A stretch of DNA of 39,683 bases from the NCBI RefSeq assembly GCF_003364115.1, contig NZ_NXLL01000020.1, positions 1 to 39,683 of the forward strand. Direction: 5' to 3'. Within the stretch, counting starts at the first letter, position 1; every line of letters begins with the position of its first letter. This document shows positions 7,698-16,634 of the stretch, one piece after another. The position numbers and the translations under genes are program-made. The DNA comes from Helicobacter sp. MIT 00-7814 (lineage in GTDB: Bacteria; Campylobacterota; Campylobacteria; Campylobacterales; Helicobacteraceae). The notes below the pieces were generated by a model. That model saw only the letters and a list, made by a program, of their open reading frames with translations, was not told the origin of the DNA and made no database searches.

Positions 7698-9140
7698 ATG
7701 AACAAAAAAATATCTTTAACATTAGCCGCTTTGCTTGCAGTAGGGCAATTCACAGCTTACGCAGTAGAGGAAGCTACAACGGAAAAAGTCGCGGGAGAAA
7801 AGGTAGAGAAAGTAGAAAAAGCGGAGAAAAAGCCAAATATGCTTGAAGCAATGAGTTTCAAGGGCTTTGCATTTATGCGCTATAGCACAGCTGATGGCGA
7901 AGGTGGCGCAGCGCAAAGACAGCAATACAGAATGAAGCTTGACGCCACAACCGGCAAGGTTGAGGGCTTTAGCTTCACAGCTGGAATCTACCTCAATCAA
8001 GGCTCAAGCACACCGGGCACTAATGGCAATAATACTGATAAAGACATCGCAGGAAGTCAAGCAATAGCGATTAACAACGACTTTGCAGATAGGCTATCAA
8101 TTGCCACATATTATGGCACAAAGGAATTTGGGGAATCTATAAAAACCACCATCAACCTTGGGCGCTTAAATATCGCATCAGTTTTCACTGATAAAAACAC
8201 CGACTTAGGCACAGGCGCGGAAGTAAAGATTAAAGGCAAGAATCTAAGCTACTCTCTAAGCCATTTTGATAACTGGATGACAAATAACCTCGCCTATGGT
8301 ATGCGCGCGCATGGAGCCTTAACAGGAAGTGGTTATGCTGGCGCAAATATGGGTATGGGAAACAACCTCACACTTTTCAACATTAAGGGTGAAAAGCTTG
8401 GGGGCTTTGATTTTGGAGTGACTTTGGGGAATGCTGTAGGCTTAATTGATTATCTTGCTTTTGGTGAAGTGGGATATAAGACTGGCGGATTCCATATTTT
8501 GGCACAAGTGGCAGCAGCGGGTATGAACTCTACGCCGAGCTGGGGAAGAGGTGTAAATGGAAGTGCGCTAACAAATTGGAATACACCTAACAACACCACA
8601 AGACCAGCTTATAACTTTGGTAGCGGAGCAGACGCAAATGCATGGGCGAAAAATCGCGGAATCTATAATGTGCAAGTAGGCTACAAAATCGGAGGATTCT
8701 CAAGCAAACTCGGTTACCTAGGAAGCTTTGGCGATGGTTATGGCGTTTTACTTGATTCAAAAGGCGGGATAAATATCGCTGGTAAAGCATGGAGCAATAA
8801 CTACGACTCCGCAAATGAGGGCTTTGGCTTCATAGGAAATGGCAGTAGAGCTGGCACAAGCATCATGGCAATCTACGCCCAGCTAAATTACGCAATCATC
8901 AAACCACTCAAACTCGGGCTTGATGTCTCCTATGTAGGCGGAGATAACAACTACAACACAATAGCAGTTGCAAAGCAATCAGCAAATATTACTGAAGGTA
9001 AGGGCATTACTTTCACAGAAATCGCCCCTTCACTTAGCTACAAACTCAATGAAAATTTTGAATTTTCAGTCTTTTATGCCTATGTGACAGGTGATGTGGA
9101 GTTTGGCAAATCCCGCTTTGAGCTTAAATACAACTTCTAA
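7698..9140 (+). CDS. Major outer membrane porin, Campylobacter/Helicobacter type
   Basis: A 480-residue outer-membrane beta-barrel, probably the general diffusion porin. It starts with a clear signal peptide (MNKKISLTLAALLAVGQF, cleavage likely after AYA). A Lys/Glu-rich spacer with repeated KVEK units follows at about residues 23-45, then the conserved opening LEAMSFKGFAFMRYS of this porin family. The rest alternates short beta strands rich in Gly, Tyr and Asn and ends in FELKYNF, the C-terminal phenylalanine signal for barrel insertion. It is a single-gene unit with its own promoter and a strong downstream hairpin. Extracellular loops are expected to vary between strains. Confidence 0.93.
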   Translation: MNKKISLTLAALLAVGQFTAYAVEEATTEKVAGEKVEKVEKAEKKPNMLEAMSFKGFAFMRYSTADGEGGAAQRQQYRMKLDATTGKVEGFSFTAGIYLNQGSSTPGTNGNNTDKDIAGSQAIAINNDFADRLSIATYYGTKEFGESIKTTINLGRLNIASVFTDKNTDLGTGAEVKIKGKNLSYSLSHFDNWMTNNLAYGMRAHGALTGSGYAGANMGMGNNLTLFNIKGEKLGGFDFGVTLGNAVGLIDYLAFGEVGYKTGGFHILAQVAAAGMNSTPSWGRGVNGSALTNWNTPNNTTRPAYNFGSGADANAWAKNRGIYNVQVGYKIGGFSSKLGYLGSFGDGYGVLLDSKGGINIAGKAWSNNYDSANEGFGFIGNGSRAGTSIMAIYAQLNYAIIKPLKLGLDVSYVGGDNNYNTIAVAKQSANITEGKGITFTEIAPSLSYKLNENFEFSVFYAYVTGDVEFGKSRFELKYNF

Positions 9141-9151
9141 GATTCTTATAA

Positions 9152-9179
9152 AATCACCGCTTTTTAAGGGGCGGTGATT
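9152..9179 (+). terminator. Hairpin terminator after the porin gene
   Basis: AATCACCGC (9152-9160) and GCGGTGATT (9171-9179) form a perfect 9-bp stem with a 10-base loop, 11 bases after the porin stop codon. The T-run after it is short (CTTTATCC). Confidence 0.75.
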
Positions 9180-9218
9180 CTTTATCCTCCATTAAATTAT
9201 TTAATAAGCAAAAAACGA

Positions 9219-9224
9219 TAGAAT
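9219..9224 (+). promoter_or_regulatory. Promoter -10 box (TAGAAT) for moeA
   Basis: ACGATAGAATACACGC lies 30 bp before the moeA ATG, after an AT-rich stretch. Confidence 0.5.
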
Positions 9225-9253
9225 ACACGCAACAAGGATAGTAAGGAAAAACA

Positions 9254-10510
9254 ATGATTGAGCTAGCAGAAATTTTTCAACGCCTTTGGGAATCTTGCGC
9301 GTTTAAGAGGGATTTTTTAAGAGGGCAAGTTTTGCAAAAAGGGATTTTTGAGGCGCAAGGTTTTGTGCTGGCAGAAAGTCTCATCGCCTCGCGCGCATTG
9401 CCGGCGTTTAGCAATTCCGCGATGGATGGCTACGCGGTGCTTTTGGAGGATAGCGGGTGTGAGGTGGAGCTTTTGGGACGCACGCTTGCGGGTGAAAAAC
9501 CACAAGATGCGCTTTTGCAAAAAGGCTTTGTGCAAAAAGTGATGACAGGCTCACCACTTCCGCCAAACACGCAAGCCATCGTGCCTTTGGAATTAGTTGA
9601 GAATCTGCCAAATGGTAAAATCAAGCTTCCAAATGAGATAAAGCCAAACCAACATATCCGCTTGCAAGGTGAGGAAATCGCGCTAGATTCTGTTGTTTTG
9701 CCAGCATTTAGGCGCTTAAAGCCCCTTGATTTAGGACTTGTGGCGACACAAGGATTAGAAAAAGTCAATGTTTGCAAAAAGCCAAAAATCGCGCTTTTTT
9801 CCACAGGTGATGAGGTCATCGAGCCCGGACAAAGCGCGCAGGCACATCAGATTTACAACACAAATGCGATAAGCATTTTTAGCATTTTGCGTGAATTTCA
9901 CCACGATATCGAGTATCGCGGGATACTGCCAGATAAGCGCGAGGTGCTGGAGCAAACGCTTGGGAGCTTAAAAAGCTGTGATGTTGTGATAACCACAGGG
10001 GGCGCGAGTGTGGGCGATGCGGATATGCTAAAAAGCACGCTGCAAAAGCTCGGCGCGCAGATTCTCTTTGATGGTGTGTGCTTAAAGCCCGGTAGGCATT
10101 TGAGCGTGGCGATTTTGGGAGAATGTATTTTTATCCTTTTGCCCGGGAATCCGCTTGCTTCGCTCTTGCATCTTTATGCGATTATTGTGAGTTTTTTAGA
10201 GTTTTTAAGTGGTGCAAATGATTGCTTTTTAAAAGCGCATAGCGTGCGGGCAAATGTCGCTTGCATACCAACTTCAGGCGCACAGAATCTCTTGCTTGGG
10301 ATTGAAAATGATGGCGTATTTGAGATTTTTAAAAATGGAAAATTTGGCTCTAGCGCGCTTATAAATGTGTGGAAAAACAACGCGCTAGCAATAATTGACA
10401 AAGATTATGGTAAGATAGAGGCTTTGGAAGAGCTTTTCTGCGTGCGTTTTGGCGCGCAGGAGTTTGAAGCGCAGTGTAAATTTATCAATTCAAAAAGGAG
10501 TGGCAAATGA
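9254..10510 (+). CDS. moeA: Molybdopterin molybdenumtransferase
   Basis: MoeA inserts molybdate into adenylylated molybdopterin to complete the molybdenum cofactor, used by enzymes such as formate dehydrogenase or nitrate reductase. The 418 residues cover the full MoeA architecture: SAMDGYAV near residue 55, the GEKP and MTGSPLPPNTQAIVPLE segments of domain II, FSTGDEV and TTGGASVGDADML in the MogA-like domain, and GVCLKPGRHLS and LPGNPLAS toward the C-terminal domain. Its last codons overlap the next gene by ATGA. Other molybdenum cofactor genes are not in the window. Confidence 0.95.
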   Translation: MIELAEIFQRLWESCAFKRDFLRGQVLQKGIFEAQGFVLAESLIASRALPAFSNSAMDGYAVLLEDSGCEVELLGRTLAGEKPQDALLQKGFVQKVMTGSPLPPNTQAIVPLELVENLPNGKIKLPNEIKPNQHIRLQGEEIALDSVVLPAFRRLKPLDLGLVATQGLEKVNVCKKPKIALFSTGDEVIEPGQSAQAHQIYNTNAISIFSILREFHHDIEYRGILPDKREVLEQTLGSLKSCDVVITTGGASVGDADMLKSTLQKLGAQILFDGVCLKPGRHLSVAILGECIFILLPGNPLASLLHLYAIIVSFLEFLSGANDCFLKAHSVRANVACIPTSGAQNLLLGIENDGVFEIFKNGKFGSSALINVWKNNALAIIDKDYGKIEALEELFCVRFGAQEFEAQCKFINSKRSGK

Positions 10511-10923
10511 CAAAACTTTTATTTGGAGTGAGCGATACAGAGGAATGCAGAAGGGCGATTGGCACGATTAGCAAGCTCTTTGGCAAGCGCGAAGATGTGG
10601 AGCTGACGCTTTTGCATGTGAGTGAAGAAATCGTCGTGTATGCGCAAAGTGGGATTGTGAATTATGAAACTATCGAAAATATCGAAAGTGAGCGCTCTAG
10701 TGAGATTCTCAATGAGTTTGAAAATACCTTTAAAAATGAAGGTATAACCTGCAAGAAAATCTTGCGCACAGGCAATCCTATCGATGTGGTGCTAGAGATT
10801 GCAAATGAATATGATTTGCTTGTGATTGGCGCTAGTGAATCTTCTTTGCTGTATAGAATCTTTAGCTCGCATCAAAATAGCTTTATTAACTCTTCGCCTA
10901 TCCCTGTGCTTGTGGCAAAGTAG
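10507..10923 (+). CDS. Universal stress protein (UspA family)
   Basis: A 138-residue cytoplasmic protein with the UspA alpha/beta fold: the opening KLLFGVSDTEECRRAI, LTLLHVSEE after the second strand, DLLVIGASESS near residue 110 and a closing strand SSPIPVLVAK. The nucleotide-binding Gly pattern after VIGA is imperfect (few glycines), so ATP binding is uncertain. It overlaps moeA by four bases and is therefore probably co-translated with it. The specific stress role cannot be told from sequence. Confidence 0.85.
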   Translation: MTKLLFGVSDTEECRRAIGTISKLFGKREDVELTLLHVSEEIVVYAQSGIVNYETIENIESERSSEILNEFENTFKNEGITCKKILRTGNPIDVVLEIANEYDLLVIGASESSLLYRIFSSHQNSFINSSPIPVLVAK

Positions 10924-10951
10924 AGCTTTATTTTCTTAATCGTATCACCTC

Positions 10952-10969
10952 GTGCGAGTTAAATCGCAC
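10952..10969 (+). terminator. Weak hairpin after the stress protein gene
   Basis: GTGCGA (10952-10957) and TCGCAC (10964-10969) pair perfectly around a 6-base loop, 28 bases after the stop codon; only TTTGG follows, so termination efficiency is uncertain. The rest of the 192-bp gap shows only a CATAAT-GCG promoter-like box at 11088-11093 pointing toward the 3' end of the next, convergent gene. Confidence 0.35.
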
Positions 10970-11115
10970 TTTGGCTCCGCTTCGCATACACATAAACTAT
11001 TTTTAGTTGATGAGATTGAGAGATTTTTCGACGCGGTTTGGTTTTAGAGAATCTTTGGAATGTTTTAAGACTTTGTAAATCCTAGGGCATAATGCGTAAG
11101 ATTCTATTAAGAAAT

Positions 11116-12060
11116 TTAAGGAATCTTTACCCTTGAGGCGAGTTCGTTTAGGATTTCTTTTGGACTTATACCTTCACTCAAGGCTTCAAAGCTTAGTAGG
11201 ATTCTATGTGAGGCGATGATGGGCAAAACTTCCAAAATATCGCTAGGCGTGAGATAATCCCTATTTTGCAAAAAGGCATAAGCCTTCGCAGCGCGTTGCA
11301 TATCAATGCTCGCACGCGGAGAAAGCCCTAAGCGCAGGCAAGAGATATTTTTATACACAAAGTTTTCACGCGTGGCGCGCGCAAGAGCGATGATGTATTC
11401 TTGCAAGCTTGGCTCGACATAAATTTGCTCAATGCGCTCTTTTATCATCTCTAAATCATGGGAATCCATTAGCGCAAGTGGTTCTTTTGCCAAATGCGCA
11501 TTTTGCAGGATCTTAACCTCACTTTGCGCGCTTGGGTATTCTAGCTCAAGCCCTAGCATAAAGCGATCAAGCTGCGCCTCTGGGAGCGCATACACGCCTT
11601 CGGATTCTATGGGGTTGGCTGTAGCGATGACAAGGAAAGGGGAATGCAGTAAATAGCATTCCTCACCGATACTCACCTGCTGTTCGCCCATGGCTTCCAA
11701 AAGCGCACTTTGCACCTTTGCAGGCGCGCGGTTGATTTCATCAGCGAGCAAAATATTTGTAAAAATTGGTCCAAAGCGCGTTTGAAAATTTTGCGTTTTT
11801 GGATTATAGATTTGCGCGCCTAAAATATCGCTAGGGATTAAATCAGGGGTAAATTGGATTCTCTTAAAGCTAAGATTTAGCGACTTTGCGAGGGATTTTG
11901 CAAGGGTGGTTTTGGCAAGTCCGGGCACACTTTGGAGCAAAATATGCCCTTGAGTAAAAAGCCCGATAAGCGCGTATTCTACAAGGCGTTCCTGCCCTAG
12001 CACGCAGGAGTTGAGCTGTTCTCTTAAGGTGGCGATTTTTTTAAAAAGTTTTATTTGCAT
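11116..12060 (-). CDS. MoxR-family AAA+ ATPase
   Basis: A 314-residue AAA+ ATPase of the MoxR group, which usually acts as a chaperone in assembling enzyme or surface complexes. The Walker A loop is SVPGLAKTTLAKSLA near residue 44, Walker B is LLADEINRAP near 105, sensor 1 is FLVIATANP, and the small domain follows with LSPRASIDMQRAAKAYA. MoxR genes are normally followed by DUF58 and von Willebrand A domain genes; here the downstream side is non-coding and ends at a convergent stress-protein gene, so the partner genes are missing. dapB lies upstream in the same orientation, 38 bp away. Confidence 0.93.
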   Translation of the reverse strand: MQIKLFKKIATLREQLNSCVLGQERLVEYALIGLFTQGHILLQSVPGLAKTTLAKSLAKSLNLSFKRIQFTPDLIPSDILGAQIYNPKTQNFQTRFGPIFTNILLADEINRAPAKVQSALLEAMGEQQVSIGEECYLLHSPFLVIATANPIESEGVYALPEAQLDRFMLGLELEYPSAQSEVKILQNAHLAKEPLALMDSHDLEMIKERIEQIYVEPSLQEYIIALARATRENFVYKNISCLRLGLSPRASIDMQRAAKAYAFLQNRDYLTPSDILEVLPIIASHRILLSFEALSEGISPKEILNELASRVKIP

Positions 12061-12098
12061 ACGCGCGCTTTGAGGTTAGCTTTGGTGCATGTGGTTTT

Positions 12099-12878
12099 CT
12101 AAGAATCTAAGCATAAAAAATCTTCAATCCCATACAAGCCTGCTTTTTGATTCACAAGCCAGCGCGCTGCTGCGATTGCACCTTTGGCAAAAGTCGCGCG
12201 TGAAGTGGCGTTATGCGTGAGCTCTAAATACTCGCCATCAAGGTAGAATCCAACCGTGTGGCGTCCCACCACATCGCCCCCGCGCAGGCTCATCACGCCG
12301 ATTTCATCTTTGCTTCGCGCGCCGATATTGCCATCGCGCCCGCTTATGCGCACTTTGTCAATGTCTAGCCCGCGTGCTTGCGCGCAAGTTTGCGCGAGGG
12401 TGAGTGCTGTGCCACTTGGGGCGTCTTTTTTGTGGTGGTGGTGGATTTCTACGATTTCTATGTCGCTTTCTTTCAATGCGCGCGCTGTGAGGCTGGAGAG
12501 TTTGTTAAGCACGCTCACACCGCGACTCATATTGCTTGCTTGCAGGATTGGCAAGATTTGGCTTGCCTTTTTAATACGCGCAAAATCATCTTGGCTAAAG
12601 CCCGTGCTACCGATAACTATCGGGCGCGCAAGGTTATTTTCTAGTGCTATTTTAATAAGCTCTAAACTTCCGGCTGCAGAGGAAAAGTCAATCACACATT
12701 CACAAGATTGCAAAAACTCTTTTATGTCTTTTGCTACATATAAGCCCTGCGCGTGCAAGGATTCTAAATTATCGCGTGCATAAACAACTGAAACTTCTAA
12801 ATCTGTGTTTTGGGCGATTTCCTCAATGAGAAGTTTTCCCACGCGCCCGCTTGCGCCAAAGATTCCGAGCTTTAGCAT
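12099..12878 (-). CDS. dapB: 4-hydroxy-tetrahydrodipicolinate reductase
   Basis: DapB makes tetrahydrodipicolinate with NAD(P)H in the lysine and diaminopimelate pathway that feeds peptidoglycan synthesis. The N-terminal nucleotide-binding motif is [12 protein letters not shown], and the catalytic signature [16 protein letters not shown] lies near residue 145. The 259 residues match the family. Its start overlaps the end of trxB by 7 bases, so the two are probably co-translated. The minus-strand order is trxB, dapB and then moxR. Confidence 0.96.
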   Translation of the reverse strand: MLKLGIFGASGRVGKLLIEEIAQNTDLEVSVVYARDNLESLHAQGLYVAKDIKEFLQSCECVIDFSSAAGSLELIKIALENNLARPIVIGSTGFSQDDFARIKKASQILPILQASNMSRGVSVLNKLSSLTARALKESDIEIVEIHHHHKKDAPSGTALTLAQTCAQARGLDIDKVRISGRDGNIGARSKDEIGVMSLRGGDVVGRHTVGFYLDGEYLELTHNATSRATFAKGAIAAARWLVNQKAGLYGIEDFLCLDS

Positions 12879-13816
12879 TGTTTCGCCTGCTCTAGGTAGC
12901 TAATGGCTTGCAATGCCGCTGTTGCGCCATCACCTGCCGCGCAAATCACTTGCTTTGGCGCTTGGATTCTCACATCGCCCGCTGCAAAAAGCCCTTCTAC
13001 GCTCGTTCGCATTGACAAATCAACCTTGATGCTGCCATATTCATCGCATTCACAAAGCATACTGCCATTTTCTTGCTTCAAAACCTGCGTATTGACATCA
13101 TAGCCGACAAAAACAAAGATTCCGGGCACCGGAAGTTCGCGCACCTCGTTATTTTGCGTATTTTTCACAAGCACGGAAGTAACGCCTGACATATCGCCTT
13201 TAATCTCTTCAACAATGTAAGGTGTGAGAATCTCAATCTTTGGATTTGACTTCACATGCTCTATCGTCGTGGGAGCTGCGCGAAATCCATCTCTGCGGTG
13301 GATGAGATAAACCTTTTTACACATTCTTGTAAGATACACCGCCTCTTCAAGCGCTGTGTCGCCCCCGCCAAGGACCGCGACTTCTTTATCTTTATAAAAA
13401 AATCCATCACAAGTGGCACAGGTGCTGACGCCTTTGCCCCAAAACTCATTCTCACCCTTTACGCCTGATCGTTTAGGACGCCCACCGGTAGCAAAGATCA
13501 CCGCTTTTGCTTGATGCGTTTTCCCGCCTAGTTCATGGATTTCAAAAACATTGCCATTTTTACTAACGCGCTCAACCTCGCTCATCTCATGCTTAAGCCC
13601 GAATCTAAAGCACTGCTCCTGCCATGGCTGCATAAAATCTAGCCCGCTCATCACCTCTTTCACGCCCGGATAGTTTTCTATCTCGCTACTTCCTGTGATT
13701 TGCCCCCCGGGCATGCCTTTTTCAAATAGCACGACATTTTTAATCCCGCCTCTTGTCGCATATAGCCCCGCACTAAGCCCAGCAGGTCCCCCGCCAATGA
13801 TTGCTAAATCTATCAT
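12872..13816 (-). CDS. trxB: Thioredoxin reductase
   Basis: A 314-residue FAD/NADPH flavoenzyme that reduces thioredoxin. The FAD-binding [13 protein letters not shown] is at residues 8-20, the redox-active CATC at 133-136, the NADPH-binding [12 protein letters not shown] follows, and GLFAAGDVR near the C-terminus binds FAD. The upstream sequence TAGGAGGGCAGA before the ATG is a strong ribosome binding site. It is the first gene of a trxB-dapB pair; a thioredoxin gene is not adjacent. Confidence 0.96.
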   Translation of the reverse strand: MIDLAIIGGGPAGLSAGLYATRGGIKNVVLFEKGMPGGQITGSSEIENYPGVKEVMSGLDFMQPWQEQCFRFGLKHEMSEVERVSKNGNVFEIHELGGKTHQAKAVIFATGGRPKRSGVKGENEFWGKGVSTCATCDGFFYKDKEVAVLGGGDTALEEAVYLTRMCKKVYLIHRRDGFRAAPTTIEHVKSNPKIEILTPYIVEEIKGDMSGVTSVLVKNTQNNEVRELPVPGIFVFVGYDVNTQVLKQENGSMLCECDEYGSIKVDLSMRTSVEGLFAAGDVRIQAPKQVICAAGDGATAALQAISYLEQAKQC

Positions 13817-13876
13817 TCTGCCCTCCTAAAGTAAAAGTTTCATAAGCGTATAAGAAAACTCTTAACGCTTGAAAAA

Positions 13877-15136
13877 TTACGACCTATAATCTGAATTTAT
13901 CTCCACATATTTATGCCCCAAATCGCAACCATAGCTTACATAGCGCCCTTTGCCTAAGCCTAAATCACAAAGGATTCTAAACTCTTGCGCTTCCATAGCC
14001 TTTGCAGCTTTTGCCTCGATTTCTGGTGTGAAAAGGATTGTGCCTTTGTCATACACGCACACGCCACCAATTTCGATACGCAGGCTCTCTTCCTTTGCGC
14101 GCACACCGCTTGCGCCAATGGTGGAAGCTATGCGCCCCCAATTTGGATCGCGCCCAAAAAGTGCGGTTTTGACTAAAAGTGAGTTGCTAAGTGCTTTTGC
14201 GGCGATTTTTGCTTCGTTTTCATCTTGCGCACCACACACTTCAAAGGCTACAACCCTGCTCGCGCCCTCGCCATCGCGCACCATATCAAGTGCGAGTTTA
14301 TGTGTAACCAAATCTAGCGCGTGCTTAAAAGCCTCTTTGTCATACGCGCCACTTTTGGCGTTACTTAGCAAAAATACAGAATCATTTGTGCTCATATCGC
14401 CATCTACGCTTATGGCATCAAAATTTTTCTTTGCAACGCTTTGAAGCAATTCCTCGCAGTCCTCTTTAGGAATAGCAGAATCTGTGGTGATAAAGCAAAG
14501 CATTGTCGCAAGGCTTGGGGCTATCATCCCAGCGCCTTTTGCCATTGCGCCGATGTGAAAGGATTCTCCATTTTGCAAAACCACCTTAAAAGCAACTTCT
14601 TTACTAAAAGCATCAGTCGTCCTAATCGCGTCACTCGCGCGCAAATGGGAATCTAAATCTAAATTTTCAAGGCGGATTTTTTCAAAACTTTGTGTAATTT
14701 TCTCTTTTGGCAAACGCACGCCGATAACGCCTGTGCTTGACATAATGGGATTTTTTAAGGTAGGAAAACGCGCGCTTAGGTTTTGCAAAATCTCGCAAAT
14801 ATCCTCCACGCCAGCTTTTCCTGTCATTGCGTTAGCGTTTTTTGTGGTGATAAGAATGAAGTTAGATTCTACTTCTTTGCCTTGCTTTTGCGCATCTTTT
14901 TGCACGCATTCTTTGAAATGCACAATTGGCGCGGCAGCAAAAGTATTGCTTGTGAAAAGCGCGCTTACCCTAAAGCCATCTTTGGCGTAAATATAGGCGA
15001 TATCTAGCGCGTTGTCTTTTTTCAACCCAGCGCTTATGCCCTCACTCACAAAGCCTTCGCTCACGCTTACGCCACCTTCTATTGGATAGATTTCAAAGGT
15101 TTGCGGGGAGTTTTTAAAAGTTTGAGAATCTTGCAT
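13877..15136 (-). CDS. argJ: Glutamate N-acetyltransferase / ornithine acetyltransferase
   Basis: ArgJ transfers the acetyl group from N-acetylornithine to glutamate in the cyclic arginine pathway and may also acetylate glutamate from acetyl-CoA. The proenzyme cuts itself before a threonine; the motif [14 protein letters not shown] places that nucleophile at Thr211. GRDPNWGRI and the C-terminal signature [14 protein letters not shown] agree with the family. At 419 residues it is full length. The ribosome binding site before the ATG is weak (AAGGCTT). argC of the same pathway is about 13 kb away on the other strand, so arginine genes are scattered. Confidence 0.95.
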   Translation of the reverse strand: MQDSQTFKNSPQTFEIYPIEGGVSVSEGFVSEGISAGLKKDNALDIAYIYAKDGFRVSALFTSNTFAAAPIVHFKECVQKDAQKQGKEVESNFILITTKNANAMTGKAGVEDICEILQNLSARFPTLKNPIMSSTGVIGVRLPKEKITQSFEKIRLENLDLDSHLRASDAIRTTDAFSKEVAFKVVLQNGESFHIGAMAKGAGMIAPSLATMLCFITTDSAIPKEDCEELLQSVAKKNFDAISVDGDMSTNDSVFLLSNAKSGAYDKEAFKHALDLVTHKLALDMVRDGEGASRVVAFEVCGAQDENEAKIAAKALSNSLLVKTALFGRDPNWGRIASTIGASGVRAKEESLRIEIGGVCVYDKGTILFTPEIEAKAAKAMEAQEFRILCDLGLGKGRYVSYGCDLGHKYVEINSDYRS

Positions 15137-15217
15137 TTTTAAGCCTTTTTTCTAAATTTTGCTACTTGCTTGCGCGCCTATTTTGTGTCCGCGTGGCAAT
15201 TATCACTAAGCATAGAT

Positions 15218-16339
15218 TTATACATAATCCACCTCTTTTGGCTTGCTTTTACGCATAATAAGGCGTTTTGTCATTCTTATGCCCTCCGAAGTGCCGATGA
15301 CTAGCATTTTGCATTCACTTGTGACGACCACATCGCCATTTGGCATATTGATTTGCTTGCCATCTTTTTGCGTGATTGCCACGACGGAGACATTTGTCAC
15401 ATCGCGGAAATGCGCGTCTTTGAGCTTACGCAGCACAAGCCAGCTGTAACGAGGCACGATGATTTCTTCCAAATCAAGCTGTGTATCGCGTTTGTAGAGA
15501 AATTGTTCTAATAAATTTTCCATATCCGGGCGGATTGCCATGGCTGAGATTCTCTGTGCGAGGAGCCTAGAGGCAGAAACGACAAAATCACAACCTAACT
15601 TTTTAAGCTTATTTATCTCTTCTTGCGTGTTTGCATTAGCGATAACATAATAAGGACGCCGTTCTAGCTCTTTTTCAAAAAGCCTTACACTTGCGATGAG
15701 TGCGATATTTTCAGCGATATTTGATGAAAAAGTCACAATGCCTTTGGCAGAAGAGAGATGCGTTTTTAGCATTGCAAGTTGCGTGTGAGGGTCTGCGCTA
15801 ATGTAGTAGGGGTATTTGTGCGCTTTTGCCTGTGCTTCAAAATCCGCGCTGTTATCCACGACGACAAAGGGGATTTGGGATTCTCTAAATTGCTTGCTAA
15901 GCTCGATTGTATGCTCATTTTGATAGCATATAACATAATGATTGCGCAGTCTGCCAATCTTATAAATCATATTTTGCTCCTTAATGAGGCTTATAAGGTT
16001 GCTATTATTAAAAACGCTAATCGTAAAAGCCACGCTAAAAGTGATAACGCCCGCGCCACACACCATAAGTATAGTAGTAAAAATAATGGTGATAGTGCCA
16101 AAATCTCTTTCTCCAAGCGCGCCAAAGCCCGTGTTTGTGAAAGTATAAGTCGTTTGGAAAAACGCCTGCATTAAATCATAATCTTCCAAAACCAAATAGC
16201 CCAAAGTCCCAAAAATTACAAAAAATTGTAATAAAACTAAAGGGATTCTAAAGGGTTTTAGCTGCTGATATAATTCCGACCTTAGGCTTATATCAGGCTT
16301 TGAGGGCTTGTCTTTTTTACGAGGTTTCACCTTTATCAA
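15218..16339 (-). CDS. Potassium channel protein, HpKchA-like, with RCK domain
   Basis: A 373-residue two-helix potassium channel joined to a cytoplasmic regulatory (TrkA-N/RCK) domain. Helix 1 spans about residues 33-50 and helix 2 about 84-112. Between them the pore segment reads TNTGFGALG (68-76) where ordinary channels have TVGYGD. The RCK domain begins at HYVICYQNEH (134-143), where the usual GxGxxG nucleotide motif is absent; the first acidic strand end (VVVDNS) is retained. It is similar in layout to the H. pylori channel HpKchA. The start codon is uncertain: the longest frame opens with TTG at 16339 and no good ribosome binding site. It lies 15 bp after rpmB and may be co-transcribed with it. 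Confidence 0.85.
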   Translation of the reverse strand: MIKVKPRKKDKPSKPDISLRSELYQQLKPFRIPLVLLQFFVIFGTLGYLVLEDYDLMQAFFQTTYTFTNTGFGALGERDFGTITIIFTTILMVCGAGVITFSVAFTISVFNNSNLISLIKEQNMIYKIGRLRNHYVICYQNEHTIELSKQFRESQIPFVVVDNSADFEAQAKAHKYPYYISADPHTQLAMLKTHLSSAKGIVTFSSNIAENIALIASVRLFEKELERRPYYVIANANTQEEINKLKKLGCDFVVSASRLLAQRISAMAIRPDMENLLEQFLYKRDTQLDLEEIIVPRYSWLVLRKLKDAHFRDVTNVSVVAITQKDGKQINMPNGDVVVTSECKMLVIGTSEGIRMTKRLIMRKSKPKEVDYV

Positions 16340-16354
16340 GGCTAGATTCTACTT

Positions 16355-16543
16355 TTAGGATTTTTTTCTCATTGTGCGAAGTGTGGAAGCAGCGACTTTG
16401 ACGCGCACGCTTGTGCCATCATCAAGCTTAATCCTAATTGTGCGTAAGTTTGGTAATGAGCGTCTTTTTGTTTTGTTATTCGCGTGGCTTACATTATTGC
16501 CTACCATTGGACCTTTACCGGTGAAAAAACATTTCCTTGCCAT
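16355..16543 (-). CDS. rpmB: 50S ribosomal protein L28
   Basis: A 62-residue component of the large ribosomal subunit. It begins [20 protein letters not shown] and continues with [12 protein letters not shown], both typical of L28, and ends in a basic tail. The ATG at 16541-16543 is preferred over a longer frame because AAGGAT precedes it and the family always starts with this block. It is followed closely by the potassium channel gene. Confidence 0.97.
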   Translation of the reverse strand: MARKCFFTGKGPMVGNNVSHANNKTKRRSLPNLRTIRIKLDDGTSVRVKVAASTLRTMRKKS

Positions 16544-16585
16544 TGTGTTATCCTTAATAAAAGAATTGTGATTAAAAACCGCGGA

Positions 16586-16591
16586 TTTTAG
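16586..16591 (-). promoter_or_regulatory. Promoter -10 box (TAAAAT) for rpmB
   Basis: On the minus strand GCTAAAATCCGCGG lies about 45 bp before rpmB, with a T-rich tract upstream. Confidence 0.5.
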
Positions 16592-16634
16592 CAAAAAGTT
16601 TTAGAAAACTACCTTAAATGTATTAAAAAGCGCA

